Assembly (NCBI RefSeq): GCF_003234175.2
Contig: NZ_CP126257.1
Span: 2,790,001-2,854,000 of the forward strand
Origin: Curtobacterium sp. MCSS17_007
GTDB taxonomy: Bacteria > Actinomycetota > Actinomycetes > Actinomycetales > Microbacteriaceae
Length of the DNA stretch: 64,000 nucleotides
Direction of reading: 5' to 3'
The notes under the pieces were generated by a model, which made no database searches, was not told the origin of the DNA, and saw only the letters and a program-made list of their open reading frames with translations. Below, in pieces: positions 25,140-46,892 of this stretch. Positions within the stretch are counted from its first letter, which is position 1. Every line of letters begins with the position of its first letter. Position numbers and translations under genes: made by a program.

Positions 25140-26876
25140 TCAGTCTGCTGCGGAGCCGTCGACGTCGCGGGGGTTGTCGTCGTCGATCTCGCCGAGGTCG
25201 TCGTCGGGGTCGACGTCACCGAGCTGGTCGGTGTCGTCGAGGGCGCCGGCTCCGTGCTCCGCTCCGCCCGCGTCGGCCCCTGCGACGTCGTGCTCGTCGT
25301 GTCCTTCGACTTCTTCCTCGACCACATCAACAGTCTCCCATGCGTTCTCGTCAGCGATCTCGGCCAGCGCGGCGGCGGCACGGTCGACCCGGGCCCACCA
25401 CTCGTCGGCTTCGTCCTGGCGGCCGAGCTCCTCGAGCGTGGCCGCGTAAGCACTGTAGAGGGCCGGGGACCAGCTGTACGCCGTGCTCGGGTCGAGCTGT
25501 GGGATCTCGAGTTCCCCGAGGGCTGCGTTGGGGTTGCCGAGGTCGAGACGCGCGCCCGACATCGCGATCGCGAGCTCCACCTGCACGGCGGTGTCGAGCG
25601 CCGCACGGTCGACCGAACGGCCGAGCTCGAGCGCCCGCTCCGGACGCCCGAGGCCGCGCTCGCAGTCCACCATCATCGGCAGCTGGTCGTTCTTGCCGGA
25701 GATCCGCCGGTAGGTCCGCAGCTCGCGCAGGGCGGTGGCGAAGTCACCGGTCCGGTACGCGGTGATCGCAGCGGTCTCGCGGACCACGGCCACGCGCCCG
25801 GCACGGCGGGCAGCACTCAGCGCGTGCTGGTTCGCGGCCTCGGGGTCCTCGTCGACGAGCAGCGCCGCCATGACGAGGTGCTTCGCGACCCAGTCCGCGT
25901 TGTCCTTGCTGAGCGTCTTGAGCTCCGCGCGGGCGGCCGGGTCGAGGTCACGGGCCGAGACCGACTCGTCGATCTCAGGGTCGTCGTGACGCGGACGGAT
26001 CGACTTCGTGCCGTACGGGTCGCGGTCCTCCCAGTCGTCACGGGCGCCCTCGCCGAAGCGGGAACCGGCGGACCGGGAGCCGTCACCGAAGCGACGGCGG
26101 TCGCCGCGGTCGTCGTCGCGACGGGGGCGGTCGCCGTCACCACGGAACGGACGGTCACCGTCACGCTGCGGACGACGGTCGTCGCCACCACTGAACGGAC
26201 GGCCACCGTCACGCTGCGGACGACGGTCATCGCCACCACGGAACGGACGGCCACCGTCACGCTGCGGACGACGGTCATCGCCACCACGGAACGGACGGCC
26301 ACCGTCACGCTGCGGACGACGGTCATCGCCACCACGGAACGGACGACGCTCACCGTCACGGGGCGGACGACGGTCATCGCCACCACGGAACGGCCGTCGG
26401 TCGTCGCGGTCGTCACGACCACGGAAGGATCGCTCGTCGCGATCACCACGGAAGGGCCGACGGTCGCCCTCGCGCTGTGGACGACGGTCCTCCCCACCGC
26501 GGAAGGGACGCCGGTCGTCACCACTGCGGAACGGGCGGTCTCCGTCCCGACGTGGACGGTCCGCGCCACGCGGGCCGTCGCCCCGCGGCGGCCGGCCGGC
26601 GGCGTCCCGGTCGCCTTGGCGCGCGGGCCGACGGCTCCCGTCACCGAACGAACGGTCACCGTCGCGGAACGAACGGCGCTCGCCCTGCCCGGAACGACCA
26701 CCGTCACGCGCCGGACGATCGCCGTCACGACGACCCCGATCTCCCTCGCGACGCTCGAAGTCACGCGGGCCGGAGGACCACCGGCTGCCTTCACGGCGAG
26801 GGCCGCGATCTCCGTCTCGCCCCGGACGACCTGCGCGATCTCGGTCGTTGCGCTGCTGTTCGTCGTCGTTCGCCAC
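25140..26876 (-). CDS. Arg/Gly/Asp-repeat protein with helical-repeat core and acidic tail
   Basis: A 578-residue three-part protein. Residues 1-285 are an unstructured arm rich in Arg, Gly, Asp and Phe, with repeats of the form GGDDRRPQRDGGRPFR. Residues about 305-510 are helical, TPR-like (LDPAARAELKTLSKDNADWVAKHLVMAALL onward), and match a conserved actinobacterial protein. Residues 515-578 are strongly acidic (DTDQLGDVDPDDD). RGG-type arms elsewhere bind RNA and drive phase separation; a role in RNA binding is inference. The GTG at 26876 has GAGGAG upstream. It is the last gene before the rRNA operons and is transcribed in the same direction. Confidence 0.8.
   Translation of the reverse strand: MANDDEQQRNDRDRAGRPGRDGDRGPRREGSRWSSGPRDFERREGDRGRRDGDRPARDGGRSGQGERRSFRDGDRSFGDGSRRPARQGDRDAAGRPPRGDGPRGADRPRRDGDRPFRSGDDRRPFRGGEDRRPQREGDRRPFRGDRDERSFRGRDDRDDRRPFRGGDDRRPPRDGERRPFRGGDDRRPQRDGGRPFRGGDDRRPQRDGGRPFRGGDDRRPQRDGGRPFSGGDDRRPQRDGDRPFRGDGDRPRRDDDRGDRRRFGDGSRSAGSRFGEGARDDWEDRDPYGTKSIRPRHDDPEIDESVSARDLDPAARAELKTLSKDNADWVAKHLVMAALLVDEDPEAANQHALSAARRAGRVAVVRETAAITAYRTGDFATALRELRTYRRISGKNDQLPMMVDCERGLGRPERALELGRSVDRAALDTAVQVELAIAMSGARLDLGNPNAALGELEIPQLDPSTAYSWSPALYSAYAATLEELGRQDEADEWWARVDRAAAALAEIADENAWETVDVVEEEVEGHDEHDVAGADAGGAEHGAGALDDTDQLGDVDPDDDLGEIDDDNPRDVDGSAAD
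26144..26386. repeat. 48-bp coding tandem repeats
   Basis: Units at 26144, 26192, 26240 and 26288 are 48 bases each and almost identical; a fifth from 26336 is 51 bases. Each encodes one 16-residue GGDDRRPQRDGGRPFR-type unit. The repeats lie inside the Arg/Gly-rich arm. Confidence 0.88.
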
Positions 26877-27017
26877 CGTTGCTCCTCATCGCGTGCCCGT
26901 GCCGAGAGGCCGGGCGGTCGTCCGCTGTGTCGTTGTGGGGTGCTGCACGATCCACCGTGCTCGCCGTCCAGTCCATCACGAACCAGACAACGAGTCGAGC
27001 GACCTGCAGCGAAAACA

Positions 27018-27090
27018 GATGTGGCCACCGGCCACCACGAGAACGAGGGTCTCCCCTACGAGTTCTCGATGGAGGGCCGATGGCCACATC
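27018..27090 (-). terminator. Long two-part hairpin after the first rRNA operon
   Basis: GATGTGGCCA (27018-27027) pairs with 27081-27090, and inside it CGAGAAC (27038-27044) pairs with GTTCTCG (27062-27068). It lies 10 bases past the 5S gene in the direction of transcription and is the natural end of the operon. Its sequence is unrelated to the terminator of the second operon. Confidence 0.7.
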
Positions 27091-27100
27091 ACTTACGTTG

Positions 27101-27218
27101 AGTCCGGCGGCGTCCTACTCTCCCACAAGGTCCCCCTTGCAGTACCATCGGCGCTGAGAGGCTTAGCTTCCGGGTTCGGAATGTGACCGGGCGTTTCCCT
27201 CTCGCTATGACCACCGGA
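27101..27218 (-). rRNA. rrf: 5S ribosomal RNA, operon A
   Basis: The minus strand reads from TTCCGGTGGTCATAGCG through GGGAAACGCCCGG, the conserved CCGAACCCGGAAGCTAAG loop region and GGGAGAGTAGG, near 118 nt. Ends are set by closing the terminal stem and could move by a few bases. Confidence 0.93.
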
Positions 27219-27361
27219 ACACCTTCGACCCAATCTTTGGATCAAAACCGTTCCTTCAAGCTCATTGCTGAAGTATTCAGTTTGATTCCCGATCGTCTGT
27301 CGGGAACCACAAAGTGGACGCGAGCCCGCAGCGGTGAACCGCCACGGTAAAAGTTGTGTTG

Positions 27362-32430
<5,069 letters not shown>

Positions 32431-32580
32431 AAATTACCAACCCACCACCGAAGCAGCAGGCCGAGTTGATACTGACTGTCGACTGTCCACTGGACAATCT
32501 TCAATCCAAAAGGAATTGTCTCCGACCCAACCCGCCGAAGCAGGCCAGGCACGGGGTCAAAATAATTGGCATTGACAATG

Positions 32581-32603
32581 TGCACGCTGTTGAGTTCTCA
32601 AGG
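32581..32603 (-). promoter_or_regulatory. rRNA leader antitermination box, operon A
   Basis: The minus strand carries CCTTGAGAACTCAACAGCG, the conserved actinobacterial leader element (boxA-like) found between rRNA promoters and 16S. Confidence 0.7.
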
Positions 32604-32756
32604 ACCAGACGCACCCCCCACTCGACTCCAGAAGGAGTTCCGCCAGAGGGGCTGGAAGTTCGTTGCCGGGGAAGAACCGTGGCGGACAAGATCCCCAGGT
32701 GAACCCGGTGACCGTCTCGGCCGTTCCGTTCTCCGCCTCAGCGGCAACGAGGTACA

Positions 32757-32785
32757 ACCCTACGCGCAGGTGAACGCCCTGCCAA
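32757..32785 (-). promoter_or_regulatory. rRNA promoter, operon A
   Basis: On the minus strand TTGGCA (32785-32780) and TAGGGT (32762-32757) are separated by 17 bases. It lies about 330 bases before the 16S gene, upstream of the leader antitermination box, and carries the shared 16-base element 11 bases upstream of the -35 box. Confidence 0.7.
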
Positions 32786-32796
32786 GCGGAGCCGCA

Positions 32797-32812
32797 TCCC
32801 GGGCGTGTCGCG
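32797..32812 (-). promoter_or_regulatory. 16-bp element upstream of rRNA promoter A
   Basis: The minus strand reads CGCGACACGCCCGGGA, ending 11 bases before the -35 box. The identical 16 bases lie 10 bases upstream of the -35 box of promoter P1 of operon B (39828-39843), though flanking DNA does not match. Confidence 0.6.
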
Positions 32813-33021
32813 CTCGGCGTCAGCTCGAGGGCGGTTCACGAGCTGCAGTCATCCAGGCCTCAGCGCCAGCGTTGTGCTGACCGTGACCGTGACCGTGCGC
32901 ACCTGACGTCGGCGCGGGCGTCGGCCGCAGCCGATGGTTCACCGGTGCCCCGCGCAGTGACCGAGGCCGGGCACACAGCAGTCGAGCAGCAGGTGCTGCC
33001 AGCACGCAGGGCCGAGGTCCC

Positions 33022-33078
33022 GAGTACCCAGTACCGAGTACCCGGTACCCGGTACCCGGTACCCGGTACCCGGTACCC
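33022..33078. repeat. GGTACCC heptamer array
   Basis: Five perfect GGTACCC units in a row at 33044-33078, preceded by degenerate copies (GAGTACCC, AGTACC, GAGTACCC) from 33022. The GGTACC core is itself a palindrome, so any two units can pair. Confidence 0.88.
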
Positions 33079-33971
33079 AGGAGCGCACGGGCCCAGCGGA
33101 CCTCCGTCGGCGCTCGATCGGCGAGACGCCGGCATCGCACTGCTCTGCCAACGGACGGCTCTGACCACCGTGAAGATGTCGTCCTCGCGGAGACCTACCG
33201 CCCGGGGTCGCGGCTCCGGCGGATGGGAACCCGTGCGGCGCGGAGAAACGTCACGCTACCCAGCGCCCTCCCCTGGTCCACCCCCACCGCCTGTTCGACG
33301 CGGGAGAGCCAACCCGAGCGAGCACTTCTCCTCCCAGAGCCGGTCACTGACGCTGTGCTCTCGTCCTTGCGCCCCCAGTACGACGACAAGGTCGGTCACA
33401 GCCGCTCGCGAGCTGCCACCGGAACCCGCCTCTGCCGACATCGTGCCGGGGTAGCCGTCTCCCTTGCCAACCCCGACCGCGCTCGTCGTCTCGACGCCGG
33501 CAAATCGGCACGTGGAGGCACCAGGCGTCCTCGATCATCGACTCCGCTGTGACCAGGTCCGCGCGGTAGGACGCTGGATCATGAAGGGCCCTCACCAGCT
33601 TGATGACCAGCTCGGACGTCTGATCGGACTGGTGTCTGCTGCGACGGAAGACTGCAGCCCAAGAAGACCGGCGCGTTCAAGGACCTTCGGAGCGCCGGCT
33701 CAGCAGAGCGACCGTTCGAGTACCCAGCTGAGGTTCGGGCAGACCGTCGCCTCGAGCTCGCCTTGCATGCGAGGGCTCGGAGCTTCGGCGAAGTGAGGCC
33801 GGAGCTCCGCCCGGCCGAGTGACCACCCGCTGTTCCGGCTCGCCTCGGAACGGATCGACGATCATCCCCGCCACGTGTCGATCCTTTCGCTCCGTACCGC
33901 GGTCAGGCGACGCCCCTCGGATCCTCGCCGCCCCCGCCGCACGCCACGAGACCGCCCGGCCCGTGAACGCA

Positions 33972-34005
33972 GGAAACCCCTGACCAGTGCTGGTCAGGGG
34001 TTTCC
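33972..34005 (-). terminator. 16-bp perfect hairpin terminator, operon B
   Basis: GGAAACCCCTGACCAG (33972-33987) and its exact inverse (33990-34005) leave a 2-base centre. It stands 16 bases past the 5S gene of operon B in the direction of transcription. Confidence 0.88.
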
Positions 34006-34021
34006 TGGTGTTGCAACGTTG

Positions 34022-34139
34022 AGTCCGGCGGCGTCCTACTCTCCCACAAGGTCCCCCTTGCAGTACCATCGGCGCTGAGAGGCTTAGCTTCCGGGTTCGG
34101 AATGTGACCGGGCGTTTCCCTCTCGCTATGACCACCGGA
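34022..34139 (-). rRNA. rrf: 5S ribosomal RNA, operon B
   Basis: Same sequence as the operon A copy, 6,921 bases away; see that entry for landmarks. Sequence identity to copy A begins at 34016, only 6 bases outside the gene. Confidence 0.93.
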
Positions 34140-34282
34140 ACACCTTCGACCCAATCTTTGGATCAAAACCGTTCCTTCAAGCTCATTGCTGAAGTATTCA
34201 GTTTGATTCCCGATCGTCTGTCGGGAACCACAAAGTGGACGCGAGCCCGCAGCGGTGAACCGCCACGGTAAAAGTTGTGTTG

Positions 34283-39351
<5,069 letters not shown>

Positions 39352-39502
39352 AAAATTACCAACCCACCACCGAAGCAGCAGGCCGAGTTGATACTGACCG
39401 TTGACTGTCCACTGGACAATCTTCAATCCAAAAGGAATTGTCTCCGACCCAACCCACCGAAGCAGGCCAGGCACGGGGTCAAAATAATTGGCATTGACAA
39501 TG

Positions 39503-39525
39503 TGCACGCTGTTGAGTTCTCAAGG
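39503..39525 (-). promoter_or_regulatory. rRNA leader antitermination box, operon B
   Basis: Minus-strand CCTTGAGAACTCAACAGCG, identical to the operon A element. Confidence 0.7.
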
Positions 39526-39656
39526 ACCAGACGCACCCCCCACTCGACTCCAGAAGGAGCTCCGCCAGAGGGGCTTTGTGTTCTTGGTTGTCACCGGCAA
39601 CTCGTCGGACCGAGGTCCTGTGGCTCATCCCGTAGGAGAGGGCCGGTGGAGTAGTC

Positions 39657-39685
39657 ATCCTAAGCGTCGAAGCGATCGAGTGCAA
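39657..39685 (-). promoter_or_regulatory. rRNA promoter P2, operon B
   Basis: Minus-strand TTGCAC (39685-39680), 17 bases, TAGGAT (39662-39657): a close match to the main sigma-factor consensus, about 305 bases before 16S. Confidence 0.72.
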
Positions 39686-39787
39686 GACCCGATCTGAACT
39701 TCGGTGGAGGATGGTCCCGCTTGAGGCCGGCAGGCTCTGGGCTCTCGCTCCAGCCGCTCCGCCGCACCTTTGGGGTGACGAGTAAGA

Positions 39788-39817
39788 ACTCTACGCAGCA
39801 CCGGGCGAGAGCGCCAA
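39788..39817 (-). promoter_or_regulatory. rRNA promoter P1, operon B
   Basis: Minus-strand TTGGCG (39817-39812), 18 bases, TAGAGT (39793-39788). It resembles the operon A promoter in its -35 box and in having the CGCGACACGCCCGGGA element just upstream. Confidence 0.62.
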
Positions 39818-39827
39818 CCGCCCCCAC

Positions 39828-39843
39828 TCCCGGGCGTGTCGCG
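39828..39843 (-). promoter_or_regulatory. 16-bp element upstream of rRNA promoter B
   Basis: CGCGACACGCCCGGGA on the minus strand, 10 bases before the P1 -35 box; identical to 32797-32812. Confidence 0.6.
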
Positions 39844-39866
39844 TTGTGCAACTTCCCCGGACGCAG

Positions 39867-39900
39867 CGGTGCCCGGCCTCCGTCGGGAGACCGGGCACCG
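39867..39900 (-). terminator. tyrS terminator hairpin
   Basis: CGGTGCCCGG (39867-39876) pairs exactly with 39891-39900, with an inner CTCC/GGAG stem. It begins 20 bases past the tyrS stop and separates tyrS from the rRNA promoter region. Confidence 0.8.
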
Positions 39901-39920
39901 GGTGCACCGCAGTGTGCCAG

Positions 39921-41234
39921 CTACGCGAGCGTCACGCCCGCCAGGGTCTTCTTGCCACGGCGGAGCACGACCACTCCCCCGGGCAGTGCGAGACCCGACA
40001 GCCGGACGCCGGCGTCCTCGGCGCGGGTGTTGTTCACGTACACGCCGCCCTGGTCGACCGCGCGGCGCGCCTCGCCGAGGGACTTCACGAGCCCGGTCTC
40101 GACCAGGGCCCGCGCCACGTCCGCGTCACCGGACAGCGCCACCGTCCCCGGCAGCTCCGCGACGGCTGCACCCAGGGTCGCCGCATCGAGCGCGGCCAGG
40201 TCGCCGTTGCCGAACAGCGCCGCCGAAGCGTCGATCGCCGCCTCGGTCGCGGCGACTCCGTGCACCAGCGACGTCACCTCGAACGCGAGGGTCCGCTGTG
40301 CCTCCCGCCGGAAGGGCTCGTCCGCCACCGCCCGCTCGAGCCGTTCGATCTCGGCGCGGTCGAGGAACGTGAACTCGCGCAACCGCGCCACCACGTCGGC
40401 GTCCGCCGTGTTGAGCCAGAACTGGTAGAAGGCGTAGGGCGACGTCATCTCGGCGTCGAGCCAGATCGCGTTGCCCTCGCTCTTGCCGAACTTCGTGCCG
40501 TCCGAGTTCGTGATGAGCGGCGTGCCCATAGCGTGCACCGACACCCCCTCGGTCCGGCGGATCAGCTCGGTCCCCGAGGTCAGGTTGCCCCACTGGTCGG
40601 AACCACCGGTCTGCAGCGTGCAGCCGTACTGACGGTAGAGCTCGCGGTAGTCCAGCCCCTGCAGGATCTGGTAGCTGAACTCGGTGTAGCTGATCCCGGC
40701 GTCGGAGTTCAGGCGTGCGGCGACGGCGTCCTTCTTCAGCATGGTGTTCACGCGGAAGTACTTGCCGATGTCGCGCAGGAAGTCGATGGCGGACAGCGGC
40801 GCCGTCCAGTCGAGGTTGTTGACGAGTCGCACCCCGTTGTCGCCGTCCGGGCTGAGGAACCGGGACACCTGCGCCTGCAGTCGGCTCACCCACTCGGCGA
40901 CGGTCTCCGGCGTGTTCAGGGTCCGCTCCGCCGTCGGGCGCGGGTCGCCGATGAGCCCCGTCGACCCACCGACGAGCGCCAGCGGCTTGTGCCCGGCGAG
41001 CTGCAGCCGGCGCATCGTCAACAGCTGCAGCAGGTTGCCGCAGTGCAGGGAGGGCGCGGTCGGGTCGAAGCCGCAGTAGTACGTGACCGGCTCGCCGTCG
41101 AGGGCCTCCTGGAGTGCCGTCTCGTCGGTGGAGACGTGCACCAGACCGCGCCAGCGCAGTTCGTCCCACACCGAGGCGAAGGTGGGATCGTTCTGCTGGC
41201 GTGTCAGGACATCGGGATCGGTTGCGCTGGACAC
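39921..41234 (-). CDS. tyrS: Tyrosyl-tRNA synthetase
   Basis: A 437-residue class I synthetase. The HIGH motif reads HCGN in SLHCGNLLQLL, a variant known from actinobacteria; tyrosine-pocket segments YCGFDPTAPS and YEFSYQ-like YTEFSYQILQG are present; the KMSKS loop reads KFGKS; and a C-terminal S4 domain (GLVKSLGEARRAVDQGGVYVNN) binds tRNA. Full length. The GTG at 41234 follows TACGAT by 6 bases with no ribosome-binding site, the leaderless pattern. Confidence 0.96.
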   Translation of the reverse strand: MSSATDPDVLTRQQNDPTFASVWDELRWRGLVHVSTDETALQEALDGEPVTYYCGFDPTAPSLHCGNLLQLLTMRRLQLAGHKPLALVGGSTGLIGDPRPTAERTLNTPETVAEWVSRLQAQVSRFLSPDGDNGVRLVNNLDWTAPLSAIDFLRDIGKYFRVNTMLKKDAVAARLNSDAGISYTEFSYQILQGLDYRELYRQYGCTLQTGGSDQWGNLTSGTELIRRTEGVSVHAMGTPLITNSDGTKFGKSEGNAIWLDAEMTSPYAFYQFWLNTADADVVARLREFTFLDRAEIERLERAVADEPFRREAQRTLAFEVTSLVHGVAATEAAIDASAALFGNGDLAALDAATLGAAVAELPGTVALSGDADVARALVETGLVKSLGEARRAVDQGGVYVNNTRAEDAGVRLSGLALPGGVVVLRRGKKTLAGVTLA

Positions 41235-41240
41235 CCGACC

Positions 41241-41246
41241 ATCGTA
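41241..41246 (-). promoter_or_regulatory. -10 box TACGAT of tyrS, leaderless spacing
   Basis: Minus-strand TACGAT, then GGTCGG, then the GTG at 41234. Confidence 0.6.
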
Positions 41247-41284
41247 GCCACCGGGCGACGGCCGGGAGGCGCGGCGCAGCTCCG

Positions 41285-44662
<3,378 letters not shown>

Positions 44663-44679
44663 CCGGGGCTCCCGTCGCG

Positions 44680-45642
44680 TCAGGCCGACGTCGACGCGAC
44701 GGCCGCCGGGGCGCCCGTGGCGTTGGCGGCGAGCAGCCAGGCGAGCAGGGCCTTCTGCGCGTGCAGCCGGTTCTCCGCCTCGTCCCAGATGATGCTGCGC
44801 GGCCCGTCGATGACCTCGGCCGTGACCTCGAACCCGCGGTCGGCCGGCAGGCAGTGCAGGAAGACGGCGTCGTCCGCGGCGTGCGCCATCAGCTCGTCGT
44901 CGACGCGGTAGCCCGCGAAGGTGTCGAGGCGCGACTGCTTCTCGTCCTCCTTGCCCATCGAGACCCAGGTGTCGGTGACCACGACGTCCGCGCCGGCGAC
45001 CGCGGCGACCGGATCGGTGACCACGAGCACGGACCCGCCGGTCTCGGCAGCGCGGTGCTCGGCGTCGGTGACGACCTGCGGCTCCGGGCTGAACGCCGAG
45101 GGCGCTGCCACGCGGACGTGCATGCCCGCGGTCGCGCCGGCGAGCAGGTACGACTGCGCCATGTTGCTGGCGCCGTCCCCGATGAAGGCGACGGTCTGCC
45201 CGGCGAGGGTGCCGCGGTGCTCCCGGATCGTCAGCAGGTCGGCGAGGAGCTGGCACGGGTGGAAGTCGTCCGACAGGGCGTTCACCACGGGCACGCGGGT
45301 GCCCTCGGCCATCTCCTCGAGCCCGGACTGCGCGTAGGTGCGCCACACGATGGCGGAGACCATGCGCTCGAGCACGCGGGCGGTGTCCGAGGGGGTCTCC
45401 TTGCCACCGAGCTGGCTGTTCGCCGTCGTGATGACGAGCGGGCTGCCGCCGAGGTCCGAGATGCCGACGTGGAACGACACCCGGGTGCGGGTCGACGACT
45501 TGTCGAAGATGACCGCGACGGTCTGCGGACCGGCGAGGGGCTTCTCGCCCCAGCGGTCACCCTTCATCTGGGCCGCGAGGTCGAGGATGGCGGACTGCTC
45601 GGCCTGGGTCAGGTCGTCGTCCCGGAGGAAGTGGCGGGTCAT
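44680..45642 (-). CDS. argF: Ornithine carbamoyltransferase
   Basis: A 320-residue transcarbamylase making citrulline from ornithine and carbamoyl phosphate. KSSTRTR binds carbamoyl phosphate, HPCQ and HCLPA contribute to ornithine binding, and DTWVSMGKEDE is the SMG loop typical of ornithine (not aspartate) enzymes. Full length; the ATG overlaps the argD stop by 4 bases. Confidence 0.96.
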   Translation of the reverse strand: MTRHFLRDDDLTQAEQSAILDLAAQMKGDRWGEKPLAGPQTVAVIFDKSSTRTRVSFHVGISDLGGSPLVITTANSQLGGKETPSDTARVLERMVSAIVWRTYAQSGLEEMAEGTRVPVVNALSDDFHPCQLLADLLTIREHRGTLAGQTVAFIGDGASNMAQSYLLAGATAGMHVRVAAPSAFSPEPQVVTDAEHRAAETGGSVLVVTDPVAAVAGADVVVTDTWVSMGKEDEKQSRLDTFAGYRVDDELMAHAADDAVFLHCLPADRGFEVTAEVIDGPRSIIWDEAENRLHAQKALLAWLLAANATGAPAAVASTSA

Positions 45643-46892
45643 GCGGAGGTCTCCTGGGTCGCGGTGCCCTGGTCGGTGCCGGCGTGCTCGGCGGCGACGG
45701 CGGCGAGGCTCTCACCGAGGATCGACACGAACTCGTCGATCTCGGCGTCGGACACGACGAGCGGCGGTGCGATGCGCAGGCTCGACTCGTTCGGGGCGTT
45801 GATGATGAGGCCGCGCTGGAGCGCAGCGGCGTTGACGGCCGGGCCGACGGGGCCGGTCAGACCGACACCGACGAGCAGGCCCGTCCCGCGGACCTCCTGC
45901 ACCAGCGGGGAACCGAGGCCGGCGATGCCGGCACGGATGCGCTCCCCCTTCGTCACCGCTCCGGCGACGAGGTCGGCGCGCTCGATCTCCGCCAGCACCG
46001 CGTTGGCGACCCGCGTGCCGAGCGGGTTGCCGCCGAAGGTGGAACCGTGCTGACCGGCCGAGAACAGCTCGGACGCCCACCCGAATGTCACGAGTGCGCC
46101 GATCGGGAAACCGCCCGCGATGCCCTTGGCGATCGTGACGGCGTCCGGGGTGAAGCCGTGGCCCTGGAAGGTGAACCAGTTGCCCGTCCGGCCGACACCC
46201 GTCTGGATCTCGTCGAGGATGAACAGGGCGCCGTGCTCCTCGGTCAGACGCCGCGCGGCCTGCAGGAAGCCCTCGGGCAGGTCGACGACGCCGGCCTCGC
46301 CCTTGATCGGCTCGAGGATGAGCGCGGCGACGGTGTCGTCGATCGCGGCCTCGAGCGCCTCGACCGTCGAGTCGATGTGCTCGACGCCGGGGACCATCGG
46401 CAGGAAGTCCTCCTGCAGTGCCGGCTTGCCGGTGAGCGCCAGGGCCCCCATGGTCCGGCCGTGGAAGCCCTGCTTCAGCGCGAGGATGCGAGTCTTGCGG
46501 CCGTCCGCGCCCTTGTTCAGCCGTGCGAGCTTGAACGCGGCCTCGTTCGCCTCGGCACCGGAGTTGCCGAAGTACACGCGACCGGCGTCCCCCGCGCCGG
46601 TGATGCGCTTGAGGCGCTCGGCGAGCTCGAGCTGCGGCGGCGTCGCGAAGTAGTTCGAGACGTGCACGAGCTTCGCGGCCTGGTCGGCCACGGCCTCGAC
46701 CAGGGCCGGGTGGGCGTGGCCGAGGGAGTTGACGGCGATGCCGGCGAGGAAGTCGAGGTACTCGTTGCCGTCGACGTCCCACACACGGCAGCCCTGGCCG
46801 CGCTCGAGCATGATCTTCGGCGGGGTCAGGGATCGCATGAGCGACGCCCCGAACCGGTCGTTCCAGGTCTGGGTCTGCGTCTCGGTGCTCAC
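45639..46892 (-). CDS. argD: Acetylornithine aminotransferase
   Basis: A 417-residue class III, PLP-dependent transaminase acting on N-acetylornithine. Features: [25 protein letters not shown], the [13 protein letters not shown] segment with the PLP-ring Asp, and the Schiff-base Lys in [14 protein letters not shown]. The GTG overlaps the argB stop by 4 bases (GTGA), with AAGGGGAA about 9 bases upstream. Confidence 0.95.
   Translation of the reverse strand: MSTETQTQTWNDRFGASLMRSLTPPKIMLERGQGCRVWDVDGNEYLDFLAGIAVNSLGHAHPALVEAVADQAAKLVHVSNYFATPPQLELAERLKRITGAGDAGRVYFGNSGAEANEAAFKLARLNKGADGRKTRILALKQGFHGRTMGALALTGKPALQEDFLPMVPGVEHIDSTVEALEAAIDDTVAALILEPIKGEAGVVDLPEGFLQAARRLTEEHGALFILDEIQTGVGRTGNWFTFQGHGFTPDAVTIAKGIAGGFPIGALVTFGWASELFSAGQHGSTFGGNPLGTRVANAVLAEIERADLVAGAVTKGERIRAGIAGLGSPLVQEVRGTGLLVGVGLTGPVGPAVNAAALQRGLIINAPNESSLRIAPPLVVSDAEIDEFVSILGESLAAVAAEHAGTDQGTATQETSA

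Larger units (their letters stand above)
32654..34015. other. Spacer between the two rRNA operons
   Basis: 1.36 kb with no convincing gene. From the right side it holds the operon B terminator (33972-34005); from the left, the operon A promoter (32757-32785) with its upstream element. The centre has the GGTACCC array (33022-33078). A short minus-strand stretch around 33450-33630 reads like protein (SDQTSELVIKLVRALHD) but is closed by a stop upstream and has no start; it may be a relic or chance. Confidence 0.6.
39576..39866. other. Promoter region of operon B
   Basis: No gene. From 39576 outward the sequence no longer matches the operon A upstream region. It contains two promoters on the minus strand and the shared 16-base element, followed by the tyrS terminator. 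Confidence 0.7.

Noticed and set aside
26144..26386. CRISPR-like look of the 48-bp repeats
   Set aside because: Units are contiguous without spacers, in frame and inside a coding sequence.
33344..34135. Possible gene or pseudogene on the minus strand in the spacer between rRNA operons
   Set aside because: The frame is closed by a stop at the start of the protein-like stretch, has no start signal, and no family was recognised.
40551..40620. tyrS as a non-functional synthetase because the HIGH motif reads HCGN
   Set aside because: HxGN forms occur in actinobacterial TyrRS, and the KFGKS loop, tyrosine pocket and S4 domain are intact.
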